This document shows positions 32,611-42,400 of a stretch of DNA of 64,000 nucleotides, one piece after another. The stretch's first letter is position 1, and every line of letters begins with the position of its first letter. The position numbers and the translations under genes were made by a program. The stretch covers positions 35,364 to 99,363 of the forward strand of contig CAZBAV010000007.1 in assembly GCA_964489955.1 (NCBI GenBank), given 5' to 3'. The stretch is from Leadbetterella sp964489955. GTDB lineage: Bacteria; Bacteroidota; Bacteroidia; Cytophagales; Spirosomataceae. The notes beneath the pieces are model-generated. The model had not been told where the DNA came from and ran no database searches. It saw nothing but the letters and a program-made list of their open reading frames with translations.

Positions 32611-33021
32611 ATGAACAACACGAGATTTGCAACGGTGATACACATCCTGTCTTTATTGGCAGAAAATCCAGAAGAATGGATGAATTCTGACTGGATTGCC
32701 GGTAGCATTAATACCAACCCCGTAATAGTGCGAAAAGAGTTGGGTTTGCTACAGAACTTGGGTTGGGTAATCAGTAGGAAAGGAAAAGAAGGCGGTTCCA
32801 AACTCAATGTAAAGAGCGAGGACATAAGCTTAGCAGAAATTTATCAAGCGGTAAAAAACTCTGATGTATTAGGTAAAAAAAACCAACAAACCAACCCACA
32901 ATGCCCTGTAGGCAAGGAAATAAATGCCAAACTTGAAGACTTATTTACAGAAACCGACCTTGTGGTGACTACCCATCTACAGAAAAAATCCCTAAAAGAT
33001 TTTTCAAAACAGTTCGCTTAA
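32611..33021 (+). CDS. Rrf2-family redox-type repressor (YwnA-like)
   Basis: A 136-residue winged-helix regulator beginning MNNTRFATVIHILSLLAENP, the usual Rrf2 opening, with the recognition region TNPVIVRKELGLLQNLGWV and wing GKEGGSKL. It has one cysteine, C98, in NPQCPVGK, the arrangement of the YwnA subgroup rather than the three-cysteine cluster of IscR. The following gene is an NmrA-type reductase, the same neighbourhood as B. subtilis ywnA-ywnB. Matching palindromes lie before this gene, before the reductase and before the DUF2911 gene, so it probably represses all three and senses oxidants or electrophiles through C98. Confidence 0.88.
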   Translation: MNNTRFATVIHILSLLAENPEEWMNSDWIAGSINTNPVIVRKELGLLQNLGWVISRKGKEGGSKLNVKSEDISLAEIYQAVKNSDVLGKKNQQTNPQCPVGKEINAKLEDLFTETDLVVTTHLQKKSLKDFSKQFA

Positions 33022-33058
33022 TTTTTTTTATTACATTTATGAATAAAAAAATTTAAGC

Positions 33059-33068
33059 NNNNNNNNNN
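33059..33068. other. Assembly gap (10 N) between the Rrf2 and NmrA genes
   Basis: Ten unknown bases in the intergenic region. The flanks do not share an obvious repeat, so the true gap length is unknown. Confidence 0.9.
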
Positions 33069-33100
33069 TAATACAAAACTATATAAACTACTGTTAAAAA

Positions 33101-33119
33101 CGTAATAAAAAATATTACA
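33101..33119 (+). promoter_or_regulatory. Operator B upstream of the NmrA-type reductase gene
   Basis: CGTAA-N9-TTACA, with inner sequence GTAAT-N7-ATTAC perfectly symmetric, 19 nt before the ATG. It has the same arm and spacer sizes as operator A. Confidence 0.65.
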
Positions 33120-33138
33120 ATTTAAATATATATAACAA

Positions 33139-33984
33139 ATGAAAATAGGAGTAACAGGAGCTACAGGACAATTAGGACAATTGGCAGTGGCAAAACTTAA
33201 AGAAAAAACAGCAGCAGAAAACGTGGTGGCATTAGTACGTACACCAGAAAAAGCTGCAGATCTTGGTGTAGAAGCACGTGCTTTTGATTATACCAAACCA
33301 GAAGAACTTGCCAATAGCCTTACAGGAATAGATGAGCTATTACTTATTTCTAGCAATGAAATTGGACAACGTAGCGTGCAACACAAAAACGTAATTAAGG
33401 CTGCTCAAAAAGCAGGTGTAAAAAGGATTGTGTACACAAGCTTGCTCCATGCCGATACTTCTAGCCTTACTTTAGCTCAGGAGCATGTAGAGACTGAGAT
33501 TGCCCTTAAAGAATCTGGTTTACCTTTTACTATCTTACGTAATGGCTGGTATACAGAAAACTACGCTGGCTCAATAGCTGGTTCTGTTACCGCTGGTGCA
33601 TTTGTGGGAAGTGCGGGTGAAGGCAAAATATCTTCGGCGTCCAGAGCCGATTTTGCAGAAGCAGCGGCAGTGGTTTTAACCACAGGGGGACACGAGAACC
33701 AAACCTACGAACTAGCTGGCGACGAAGCCTATACCCTTTCTGGTCTTGCTGCTGAGATCTCTAAGCAAACAGGAAAAGACATCCCTTACAATAACCTTCC
33801 AGAAGGTGAATATGCCGGTATTTTAGCATCATTGGGAGTTCCGGAGGATTTCTCGCACGTAATTGCTGGCTGGGATGTTAGTACATCTAAAGGTGACTTA
33901 TTTGATGATAGCAAAACACTATCCAAACTAATAGGTCATGCTACTACTCCATTTACAGTGGAAGTAAAAAACGCTTTAGCGTAA
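33139..33984 (+). CDS. NmrA/QorB-like NAD(P)-binding oxidoreductase
   Basis: A 281-residue atypical short-chain dehydrogenase with an N-terminal Rossmann loop GVTGATGQLGQL and an extended family motif near ILRNGWYTENY. It resembles NmrA/YtfG (QorB) proteins that reduce quinones or bind NADPH as sensors. No Tyr-x-x-x-Lys catalytic pair is evident. It is separated from the Rrf2 gene by a 117-bp region containing an operator and an N gap. A role in electrophile or quinone stress is inferred from that pairing. Confidence 0.85.
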   Translation: MKIGVTGATGQLGQLAVAKLKEKTAAENVVALVRTPEKAADLGVEARAFDYTKPEELANSLTGIDELLLISSNEIGQRSVQHKNVIKAAQKAGVKRIVYTSLLHADTSSLTLAQEHVETEIALKESGLPFTILRNGWYTENYAGSIAGSVTAGAFVGSAGEGKISSASRADFAEAAAVVLTTGGHENQTYELAGDEAYTLSGLAAEISKQTGKDIPYNNLPEGEYAGILASLGVPEDFSHVIAGWDVSTSKGDLFDDSKTLSKLIGHATTPFTVEVKNALA

Positions 33985-33992
33985 GTCTGTAA

Positions 33993-34018
33993 ATTGCGGC
34001 GGTGTTATCCGCCGCAAT
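33993..34018 (+). terminator. GC-rich hairpin after the NmrA gene
   Basis: Perfect 10-bp arms ATTGCGGCGG / CCGCCGCAAT with a 6-nt loop. No T-run follows, but the stem is the strongest in the area. Confidence 0.6.
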
Positions 34019-34106
34019 CATCCAATCTTAACACACATCCACAATGTTACAATTTCATTAAAATCATCTGCCTGCGAAACCATTTGTGGGCAGATTTGCT
34101 TTTTAT

Positions 34107-34125
34107 TGTAACAAAACAATTTACA
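34107..34125 (+). promoter_or_regulatory. Operator C upstream of the DUF2911 gene
   Basis: TGTAA-N9-TTACA, the same palindrome as operator A. Its right arm overlaps the -7-like TACATTTT (34122-34129), directly before the ATG at 34133. Confidence 0.6.
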
Positions 34126-34132
34126 TTTTAGT

Positions 34133-34969
34133 ATGAAAAGTACATACATCCTCCTTTTTGTTTCTCTTTTATTATCTACAAATCTTGTTGCCCAGGGATT
34201 AAAGCTACCTAGCTCAAGCAGTAAGCAGACCGTAGCCCAGGATTTGGGGACTAGTTCGGTAAAGATCTCGTACTCAAGACCTAGCACAAAAGGCCGTGAA
34301 GTATTTGGTAAGCTGGTTCCTTACGGCGAAATGTGGCGTACAGGGGCCGATAAGCTCACAGACATTACTGTTGAAAAAGAAGTTTCTGTATCAGGAAACA
34401 TCCTTAAACCAGGCCGCTATTCTATAATAACTATCCCCGGAGAAAAAGAGTGGACAGTAATTTTTAACACCGAACCCGACCTTTGGGGAGCTGCTACGCA
34501 CAAACCAGAAAACGATGTATTTCGTTTTAAGATTGTTCCTAAAAAATTAAAAGACCGTCAAGAAACCCTTGCTATAGGCTTTGAGAATGTTTCTGCTTTT
34601 AGTGTTGATTTCCAATTAAAATGGGACAAGACCCTGATACAATTCCCTATCACGATAAACCAAGATCAGGAAGTGGAAGAAGCTATAGAGCAAGCCATTG
34701 CTGCCGGACAGAAACCATATGTGCAGGCTTCTATTTTTTATCTAAATAATGGGAAAGACCTTAACAAAGCCTTGGGTTGGATGCAAAAGGCCGAAGAAGA
34801 AACCAAGGATATGCCTTATATCTATTACTGGAAAGCCGCAGTAGAACACGGTTTGGGTAAGAACAAAGAAGCACTAGAATCTGTAACAAAAAGCCTAGAA
34901 CTAGCTAACCAGGTAGGAAACAAAGACTACATCCGCATGGGTAATACCTTATTAAAGAAACTCAAGTAA
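34133..34969 (+). CDS. Exported DUF2911 protein with C-terminal helical repeat
   Basis: A 278-residue protein with signal peptide (MKSTYILLFVSLLLSTNLVAQ). Residues ~25-175 form the DUF2911 beta domain (SYSRPSTKGREVFGKLVPYGEMWRTGA is its hallmark, followed by YSIITIPGEKEWTVIFN). The last ~90 residues look like paired TPR-type helices (AIAAGQKPYVQASIFYLN, ALGWMQKAEEET). The family is common and uncharacterised in Bacteroidota and is probably periplasmic. Its promoter carries the same palindrome as the Rrf2 gene. Confidence 0.85.
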   Translation: MKSTYILLFVSLLLSTNLVAQGLKLPSSSSKQTVAQDLGTSSVKISYSRPSTKGREVFGKLVPYGEMWRTGADKLTDITVEKEVSVSGNILKPGRYSIITIPGEKEWTVIFNTEPDLWGAATHKPENDVFRFKIVPKKLKDRQETLAIGFENVSAFSVDFQLKWDKTLIQFPITINQDQEVEEAIEQAIAAGQKPYVQASIFYLNNGKDLNKALGWMQKAEEETKDMPYIYYWKAAVEHGLGKNKEALESVTKSLELANQVGNKDYIRMGNTLLKKLK

Positions 34970-34975
34970 ATGTTG

Positions 34976-35005
34976 GAGTTGGGTAGAGAAATATCTACCC
35001 AACTC
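34976..35005. terminator. Bidirectional terminator between the DUF2911 gene and copA
   Basis: Perfect 12-bp arms GAGTTGGGTAGA / TCTACCCAACTC with a 6-nt loop, ending directly at the copA stop codon. Confidence 0.7.
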
Positions 35006-37405
35006 TTAACGCCATTTCTGTCTTAAACTGTTTAGCACCACACTTACCGAACTAAAGGCCATGGCTGCTCCTGCCCACATGGGATCCAGCAAGAAACCAT
35101 TTATTGGATACAAAACTCCGGCTGCCACAGGAATACCAATTATATTATAAATAAAAGCCCAAAATAGGTTTTGATTTATGGCTCGAGATGTATACTTAGA
35201 TAACTGTATAGCATCCTTTATTTTTGTCAGATCCGAAGACATTAAAGTTATCCCAGCCACATCCATAGCTATATCACTTCCTTTTCCCATAGCTATGCCA
35301 ACATCTGCTTGAGCCAGTGCATTAGAATCATTAATGCCGTCACCCACCATAGCTACCACTTTACCCTGGTTTTGTAACTCCTTTATAAATGCCGCCTTTT
35401 CTGCCGGTAAAACCCCTGCTTTATAATTCTTAATTCCCACTTGGTCTGCTACAGCTTTAGCACTATAAGCATTGTCACCCGTGAGCATATATACCTCCAC
35501 TCCTATTTTGTGCAAACTAGCCACAGCTTCCGCAGAACTGCTCTTTATTTGGTCGCTAATGGCAATACAGGCAAGTAAAGTTTTATCTCGTGCAAAGAAC
35601 ACCAACGTTTGGGCTTTCTCAAGTTGACTGTTTATCCAGCTTTCTGTTTCCGCCGAAAATTCCACTCCATTAGTATCTAGCAGAGTACGGTTTCCCACCC
35701 AATATGTACTGCCGTCCAACCCTCCTTTTATTCCTTGCCCTTCCAGGTTTTCTATCTTAATATTTTCGACAAGAGCAGTTTTTGAACCCAAATGATCTAC
35801 TACTGCGGCAGCTAAAGGATGGCTGGATGATTTCTCTATACTGTATAAAATATCTTTTGAGCTATCTTGAACAATCCATAAAACCTCTGAAACCGCAGGC
35901 TTACCCACGGTAATAGTTCCTGTTTTATCTACCACTACTGCCGATACTTTGCGGGCGGTTTCCAGATTAGCCGCATCCTTAATGAGGATTCCATTTTCAG
36001 CTCCTTTACCCATTCCCACCATAATGGCAGTAGGAGTAGCCAAGCCCAATGCACAAGGACAGGCTATTACCAAAACCGTTACAAAGGCCACCATTGCTTG
36101 AGAAAAAGAATGACCAAAAATCAGCCAGGCCACAAAAGCCAAAATGGCAATGCCTATCACTACAGGTACAAAAACTGCCGCTACTTTGTCTACCGTTTTT
36201 TGCACAGGAGCTTTGCTACCTTGTGCTTGTCCTACCATTTGTATGATTTGAGCCAAAACAGTTTCACTACCTACCTTCTCTGCCACAAAAAGGAAACTTC
36301 CCTTCTGATTTATGGTTCCAGAAAACACGTGAGAGCCTTCTTTCTTTTCTACCGGGATAGGTTCTCCACTAATCATACTTTCATCCACAAACGAACTGCC
36401 AGAAACCACTCGTCCATCTACAGCAAGCCTCTCACCTGGCTTAACCAAAATGGTATCGCCTTTGTTTACTTCTTGTATTTTTACTTCTTTTTGTTCTCCA
36501 TTTGCACCAACCAGTGTTACAGTTTGCGGCTGTAACCCCATGAGTTTTTTTATAGCAGAAGATGTCCCTGCTTTAGCCTTTTCTTCCAGCAACTTGCCTA
36601 ATAAGATAAAAGCAATGACAATTCCTGCTGCCTCAAAATAAACATGGGGATGTATCCCTTTGCTATGAAACGCTTCCGTAAACAAGGTTACCACCACACT
36701 ATAGAAATATGCCATGCCTGTGCTTACCGCCACCAGAGTGTCCATATTGGCAGAGCGATGTTTTAGCTGTTTCCAGGCCCCCACAAAAAACTGCTGTCCG
36801 AAATAGAACAACATAGGCGTGGATAAAGCCCACATAATGTAGTTGGCATAGGGCATTTCCATGAAAAACATACCCACCACAAAAAGCGGAATGGCAAACA
36901 GTAGAGCCCAAATAACTCTTTTCTTTAATCTCTGATACGAACCCTCCCTTATATCCTCTAGGGTCTCAGCACTGGTTTCTGAAATTAATAAATCATATCC
37001 AGCTGCCTGGATTGCAGCTTTTAGCATTTCCGGACTGGTAAGACCGGGTATATACTGTACAGTAGCCGTGTTGTTAGCAAAATTAACTCCGGCTTCCACC
37101 ACACCAATCTGGTGCTGTAAGGTAGATTCTACACTAGTGGCACAAGCCGCACAAGACATTTCTAATACGGGAAAGCTGGCCTTTACTACAGGCACTCCAT
37201 AACCTAAATCCTCAACGGTCTTTTTTGCTTTCTCTATCACGGCATGGCTCTTGGCTACAATTACTGCCCTACGGTTATTCACCTCCACCTGTACATTATC
37301 CACACCCTCTACCTTTGCAAGGCCCTTTCCTACTATTACTGCACAATGTTCACTTTCTACCCCTTCCAAGGGTAAATAGATTTTCATTTGGGGATTTGCT
37401 GCCAT
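35006..37405 (-). CDS. copA: Copper-transporting P1B-type ATPase
   Basis: Inner-membrane pump that exports Cu(I) from the cytoplasm using ATP. The 799-residue protein has two N-terminal heavy-metal-binding domains, the metal-path motif CPCALGLATPT in a transmembrane helix, DKTGTIT (phosphorylated aspartate), SSSHPLA and GDGINDSNALAQAD. The second metal domain has a normal CxxC (MSCAACA, C85 and C88), but the first keeps only C21 (ESEHCAV) and is probably inactive in binding. An ATG at 37387 is an alternative start. No copZ or copper regulator is adjacent. Confidence 0.93.
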   Translation of the reverse strand: MAANPQMKIYLPLEGVESEHCAVIVGKGLAKVEGVDNVQVEVNNRRAVIVAKSHAVIEKAKKTVEDLGYGVPVVKASFPVLEMSCAACATSVESTLQHQIGVVEAGVNFANNTATVQYIPGLTSPEMLKAAIQAAGYDLLISETSAETLEDIREGSYQRLKKRVIWALLFAIPLFVVGMFFMEMPYANYIMWALSTPMLFYFGQQFFVGAWKQLKHRSANMDTLVAVSTGMAYFYSVVVTLFTEAFHSKGIHPHVYFEAAGIVIAFILLGKLLEEKAKAGTSSAIKKLMGLQPQTVTLVGANGEQKEVKIQEVNKGDTILVKPGERLAVDGRVVSGSSFVDESMISGEPIPVEKKEGSHVFSGTINQKGSFLFVAEKVGSETVLAQIIQMVGQAQGSKAPVQKTVDKVAAVFVPVVIGIAILAFVAWLIFGHSFSQAMVAFVTVLVIACPCALGLATPTAIMVGMGKGAENGILIKDAANLETARKVSAVVVDKTGTITVGKPAVSEVLWIVQDSSKDILYSIEKSSSHPLAAAVVDHLGSKTALVENIKIENLEGQGIKGGLDGSTYWVGNRTLLDTNGVEFSAETESWINSQLEKAQTLVFFARDKTLLACIAISDQIKSSSAEAVASLHKIGVEVYMLTGDNAYSAKAVADQVGIKNYKAGVLPAEKAAFIKELQNQGKVVAMVGDGINDSNALAQADVGIAMGKGSDIAMDVAGITLMSSDLTKIKDAIQLSKYTSRAINQNLFWAFIYNIIGIPVAAGVLYPINGFLLDPMWAGAAMAFSSVSVVLNSLRQKWR

Positions 37406-37425
37406 CTCACTAGAATTTTATAATA

Positions 37426-37433
37426 CAAAATTA
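37426..37433 (-). promoter_or_regulatory. -7 element of the copA promoter
   Basis: Minus-strand TAATTTTG matches TAnnTTTG 20 nt before the copA ATG. Confidence 0.45.
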
Positions 37434-37490
37434 CTGTAAACAAAAAGCCTAGGCCTTATGTAATTATGGCTTTCTGTTGTAAAATTTCTA

Positions 37491-37534
37491 AACAAAAAAT
37501 GCCATTTCCCGGGTCAATCCGGGAAATGGCATTT
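37491..37534 (-). terminator. Intrinsic terminator of the SusCD operon
   Basis: 16-bp perfect arms AAATGCCATTTCCCGG / CCGGGAAATGGCATTT with a 6-nt loop. On the minus strand a T-rich tail follows. Confidence 0.88.
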
Positions 37535-37553
37535 ACTGTTGTTAGCTTTTATA

Positions 37554-38027
37554 CTATTGTGCTGTAGTAGTCAAGGTGGCCGACCTAAACTCCGAGCTCA
37601 GACCGTTTTGACCTATAATCTCTCCAAAATAAACCCTTGTACCCGTAGTACTGGGGGCTTGAATAGGCACAGCCACTTTGTACTGCCGGATAGTGGCATC
37701 GTAGGTTTGGCCACCTGCCGGCACTGTTGCTACCAGAGTCTTGGTGCCTGCCGCTGTGGGAGCCCAGTACACTTTAAACTCTTTTGCTGCCTCTAAACCT
37801 GTAAACTCTAAATTAAGAAATGTATTTGTATTTACAGGAACCGTTTGGTTAGGAGCTACAGCTAAGCTAGCTTGTAGTGTCCTTACTGTACCTAACCATA
37901 CCATAGACAATTGGGGTACATTACCTACACTGTCTACATATTCTCCTACAATATCTGGCTCTTCGTAACAAGCTGTAAAAAATACAGTTGACAAGCCCAA
38001 AGCAATAAGTCTGATATATCTCTTCAT
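37554..38027 (-). CDS. SusE/F-position lipoprotein
   Basis: A 157-residue lipoprotein: signal MKRYIRLIALGLSTVFFTAC with the lipobox cysteine at 20, then one beta-sandwich domain with no enzyme motif. It is the third gene of the SusC-SusD operon, where such proteins usually sit on the outer surface and bind or hold the imported molecule. It starts 16 nt after susD. The longer frame to 38099 would overlap susD and lack the signal peptide at its start, so the ATG at 38027 is chosen. Confidence 0.75.
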   Translation of the reverse strand: MKRYIRLIALGLSTVFFTACYEEPDIVGEYVDSVGNVPQLSMVWLGTVRTLQASLAVAPNQTVPVNTNTFLNLEFTGLEAAKEFKVYWAPTAAGTKTLVATVPAGGQTYDATIRQYKVAVPIQAPSTTGTRVYFGEIIGQNGLSSEFRSATLTTTAQ

Positions 38028-38043
38028 TTGTATTTCTATTTTA

Positions 38044-39477
38044 TCAATTAGTAAAAGCCCACATAGGCACATTAGCCCTTTTTGTATTGGCCTGAGCATT
38101 TTCCCTGTTTCTTATTAACTCGCTAGACGGATAATTGTTTCTTTGGATCCTTCCTGCTCCTAAATCCGGGTTCACGTTTTCAGGCATTGCAAAATCAAGG
38201 TAGTCATACCTTCTAAGGTCAGTCCAAACATCGCCATTTAACATCATAGCCTTATATTTCTCTTTAATAATATGGGTAAGTGTAAGCTTATCTGCACCTA
38301 TGGCTATTACAGGATTAGAAAGATAAGCATCTATATTGGCAGTAGTTACACCCACTTTCTGCATGTTTGCCCTTATTAAGCCCAAATACGCAGCATATGC
38401 TTGGGCATTAGTTCCTACAGATGATATTGTGCCGCCGTTCGTAATAAAACGAGCTTCGGCCTCCAAAGCTTTAGCTTCGGCATAGCTAGACATTGGCAAT
38501 ACCGCTCCTATGTTTGAATGCCAAGCTGTAATCCTAAGGTCAGTGCTAGAACCTGAGGCTGTTCCCGGTACACTGCCATTATAAACGGTTTGGTTATTCT
38601 TAAGTGCAAAAACAATAGGCGTACGTGGGTCTACCACACCATCGTGTTTTTTGCCATTAAACAAATCTACCAATGGGCTTCCGAAGGTAACCGAAAGGTT
38701 ATTTGTGTTGTTTGGCAAAGCCACACCACTATACCATGGATTTAGGTTTCTGGTGTTATACTTCATATCAAAATCATCTGCATTGCTAGTGAAACCATTT
38801 TGTAGGGCTGCTAAAGCCGTTTGAGCTGCATTTGGAGCACCTTTTTTGGTTAAATGCATCGCATAGCGTGCTTTTAAGGTATAGGCTGTCTTTATCCATT
38901 TGGTTAAATCCCCACCATAAATAAGGTCATCTGCAGCTGGCTTTGTAACCGAGTTTTGACCTAGTTCCACTGTTGCTTCGTCAAGGAGCTTTTGGATAAC
39001 TTCGTAAATGCTCTGCTGCGAGTCATACTTTGGAGAAAACTTCAGCTGATCAGCCTCTGCATATGGAATATTTTCCCAAACAGTAGTAGCTGTGCCCAAA
39101 TTATAAGCTAAAAGAACCTTTGCTATACCAGTATAGGCAGGAATAGTTTGTGTTTGGCCCAGTTTAAATATCTCGTTTAACTGCGGTAAAACATTGATAT
39201 AGAATGTTGTCCAACCGCTCCCATTGTCCGACTCGTAATAGGCGTCTTCTCCAGCCACTCCAAAAACACTTACTATTTGGTGTGAATACATGGATGCCGC
39301 AAAGCGTGACTGGTTATAATTTGCCTGTCCGGTGTAAAACTGGGCAGTGGGTAAAAGCTCAGAAGGTTTGGCGTCAGCATACAGGGTTTTATCCGTATTG
39401 ACATCCAGAAATTTTTCGCATCCAGAAAGGAGTACAAGTACGAAAAATAAGGTGGTTATATATTTTATACTTTTCAT
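38044..39477 (-). CDS. SusD/RagB-family nutrient-binding lipoprotein
   Basis: A 477-residue surface lipoprotein with signal and lipobox (FFVLVLLSGCEKFLD) and the SusD-like_2 opening DVNTDKTLYADAKPSELLPTAQF. The fold is alpha-helical with TPR-like pairs, and the protein forms the lid over the SusC barrel. It lies 13 nt after susC. The lack of adjacent glycosidases or sulfatases gives no hint of a carbohydrate; many SusD-like_2 systems import peptides or other small molecules. Confidence 0.92.
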   Translation of the reverse strand: MKSIKYITTLFFVLVLLSGCEKFLDVNTDKTLYADAKPSELLPTAQFYTGQANYNQSRFAASMYSHQIVSVFGVAGEDAYYESDNGSGWTTFYINVLPQLNEIFKLGQTQTIPAYTGIAKVLLAYNLGTATTVWENIPYAEADQLKFSPKYDSQQSIYEVIQKLLDEATVELGQNSVTKPAADDLIYGGDLTKWIKTAYTLKARYAMHLTKKGAPNAAQTALAALQNGFTSNADDFDMKYNTRNLNPWYSGVALPNNTNNLSVTFGSPLVDLFNGKKHDGVVDPRTPIVFALKNNQTVYNGSVPGTASGSSTDLRITAWHSNIGAVLPMSSYAEAKALEAEARFITNGGTISSVGTNAQAYAAYLGLIRANMQKVGVTTANIDAYLSNPVIAIGADKLTLTHIIKEKYKAMMLNGDVWTDLRRYDYLDFAMPENVNPDLGAGRIQRNNYPSSELIRNRENAQANTKRANVPMWAFTN

Positions 39478-39490
39478 TAAGACAATTGTT

Positions 39491-42400
39491 TTAGAAGTTA
39501 GCTACAAAACCAAACTGGAAAGTACGGGTTGCCGGGGTATTCCTTCCCACAAAACCGATAAGGTTGCTTCCCGAACCAAAGGCCAATGATTCTGGATCGT
39601 AGCCTCTGAATGGTGTATTCACAAACAAGTTTGTACCTGTAAATGAGAATCTAACTCCATGTTTGAATACTGTGTTTTCTAGCATCTTACGTGGTAAAGC
39701 ATATCCTAAACTCACTGAGCGTAACCTGAACCAAGAACCGTCCTGGATGTTCACTTTGTCTAAGGCATTGAATCTTGAAGAGGCTACCGCCGATGGGTTA
39801 TACATGGCATCGTTCCAGTAAACTGCCTTGGTGTTAGGAGTATAAGTGGTGGTTCCGTCTGCTCCAACACTTTCTACAACTCCTTTGTATATTACTTGTT
39901 CATATCTTCTTTCAGTAATCTTAATTGAACCGCTTCTTAGAGCGAGCCTATCTCCAAGGTCAATCACATCACCACCATGTCTCCATTCTAAAAGAGCAGA
40001 TAAGTTAAACCCTTTGTAATTAAATGAGTTTACTAAACCGGCCGTCCAGTCCGGCAAGGCGTTTCCATACGGTTTTAGTGCCATGTCTACTGTAGGCAAG
40101 CCTGTAGTACCATTGATAATTACGTCACCAGCCTCATTACGTCTGAAATCATAACCCCAAAGCTCTCCTACTTTACCTCCCTCACGGATTTTCAAACTTC
40201 CCACCACGTTATCATAGTAAGACACTTCTTTAAGCTCGTCTGGCATCTCAAGCACTCTTCCGTTAAGTTTAGACCAGTTAAGGCTCATGTCCCACGTAAA
40301 GTTTTTGGTTTTTACCCACCTGGCAGATGCCAATAACTCTACCCCTTTGTTACGGATTAAACCAATATTGGTGTAATAGAATGAGTATCCGGACACGTTA
40401 GATACCGGAGCCCTAACAATTTGGTTTTTGGAATCCATACTAAACCACGTAAAATCCAGAGAGTACTTATCTTTAGCAAAACGTAATTCTGTCCCTAATT
40501 CTATGGATGTGGTCCTTTCTGGCTTCAGGTTAGGATCTGCCGTAGTAGACCTCCTGATAAAGCCGTCTACAGTATTACCATATGGAAAATTAGGTGTAAC
40601 ATCAAAATACACACCCGTCACATAAGGGTCTGTACCTTTTCCTACTTGTGCCCAAGATGCTCTTAGTTTACCAAAAGATAAGATGTCATTAGACTTAAGT
40701 ATATTTTCTGTGAACACATACCCCACGTTCACGGAAGGATAAAAGAACGAATTGTTTGATTTTGGAAGCGTAGAAACGATGTCATTCCTTCCGGTAACGT
40801 TTATAAATAAGTAATCTTTGTAGCTAAATTTGGCGTCTCCAAAGAAACTCACAATCCTGTAATTAAGCTCTGAATACGGTCTTGTAAAATAATTACGGTA
40901 ACTAGACATTTGGTCTGAGAACGGAGCTATGTGCCCTTCGCCTCTTTCCCAATAACTGTCTGGACGTTTAGAATCAACAATTGAGTTACCAACCATGTAA
41001 CTGCTAGACCAGTTGGTACTCAGCTGTTTTGTAGCCGTTAAGTAAAGGTTAGAGTTAACTTCTCTGTAGTTAATAAAGTCCTTAACCAAGAACCCTTTCA
41101 CACCAATACCTACATCTAAAGTACTGTCTACTTGCCTGTTACGGCGTTCGTTAAACGTATCCATAGTAAGCTGATACTTAGCCGTTAACCAGTCGTTTAT
41201 TTTATAGTTAAGGGTTATATCACCTATATAGCGGTTTACCTTATCATGTCGTGGACTTGCTTCTACCAGATATCTTGGGTTATCTGTAAAGCCCGGAAGG
41301 ATGTTTTTATACGTTCCGTCTGCATTTTTGTAATCATTTACATCGTATGTATTAGGCCAATAGGCCAAAGCAGAGAAAATAGATTTATCTCCCGACGGTG
41401 CTCTTTTTCCTCCAGAATTAATATAATTAAGTGAGCCCGAAACCGAAAATTTAGGTGTTACATTATAGGTACCAGCCAACTTAAAGGAGTTTCTTTCAAA
41501 GTCTGTATTAGGCACGATACCTGCATTGTAATTCCGCCCCAAAGAAAAGTATATGTTCCCTTTCTCACCGCCTTTAGAGATGCTTAGATTGGTATTATTA
41601 GAAAATCCTGTCCTGAAAAAGCCCCTAAAGTTATCGTACAATTTATCTGTGTCATTTTGGTCTTCTAAAACAGGCCCCAAAGATTGGTAAGGAGTTCTAC
41701 TACCTTCCACAGGGATAAACTCGCCCGACCTTCCTTGTAAGTAAGTTGTTTGCAAAGACGGGGATTTCCCAACATTTGAGATACCGAAGGTTGAACCAAA
41801 CGAAAGATTCAAACGTCCAGATTTTGCTCTTTTGGTCGTAATAATTACTGCTCCGTTTGAGGCTCTTAAACCATACAACGCAGTGGCAGCAGGTCCTTTG
41901 AGTACAGAAAGGCTCTCAATATCATCTGGGTTTATATCCGCTGCACGGTTAGTATTACTAAACTGCTCCGATGAGTTCACAGCATTAGAACCTGTACTCG
42001 GCGTCATGGTACCTCCGGATGTACTATTGGAGATAATTATTCCATCGATAACAAACAGAGGTTGGTTATCTGCCGTACCACTGATGGATGTTATTCCTCT
42101 GAGGATAATGTTGATTCCACCACCTGGATCTCCTCCTGAGCTGGTGATAATAGCACCCGCAATTTTACCTTGCATAGCACCTACAATGTTCTGCTGTCCG
42201 GAGTCTATTATATCTGAGGCTTTTAGGCTTTGTAGTGAATAACCAAGCGACTTCTTATTTACCGATTGGTTTAGTGCTGTAACTACTACCTCATCTAGAG
42301 ACTCAGCTGTAGATTTTAGAGTAACGTTAATTGTTGTTTGGGCACCTACTTCCACTTCTTCCTTAAGATAACCCAGAAATGAAAATACCAGGACCGAGTT

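Noticed and set aside
34107..34125. Operator C read as a sulfur-regulon site because it begins TGTAACAAAA
   Set aside because: The second half-site is missing and the distance to the -7 element is wrong; it fits the Rrf2-type palindrome instead.
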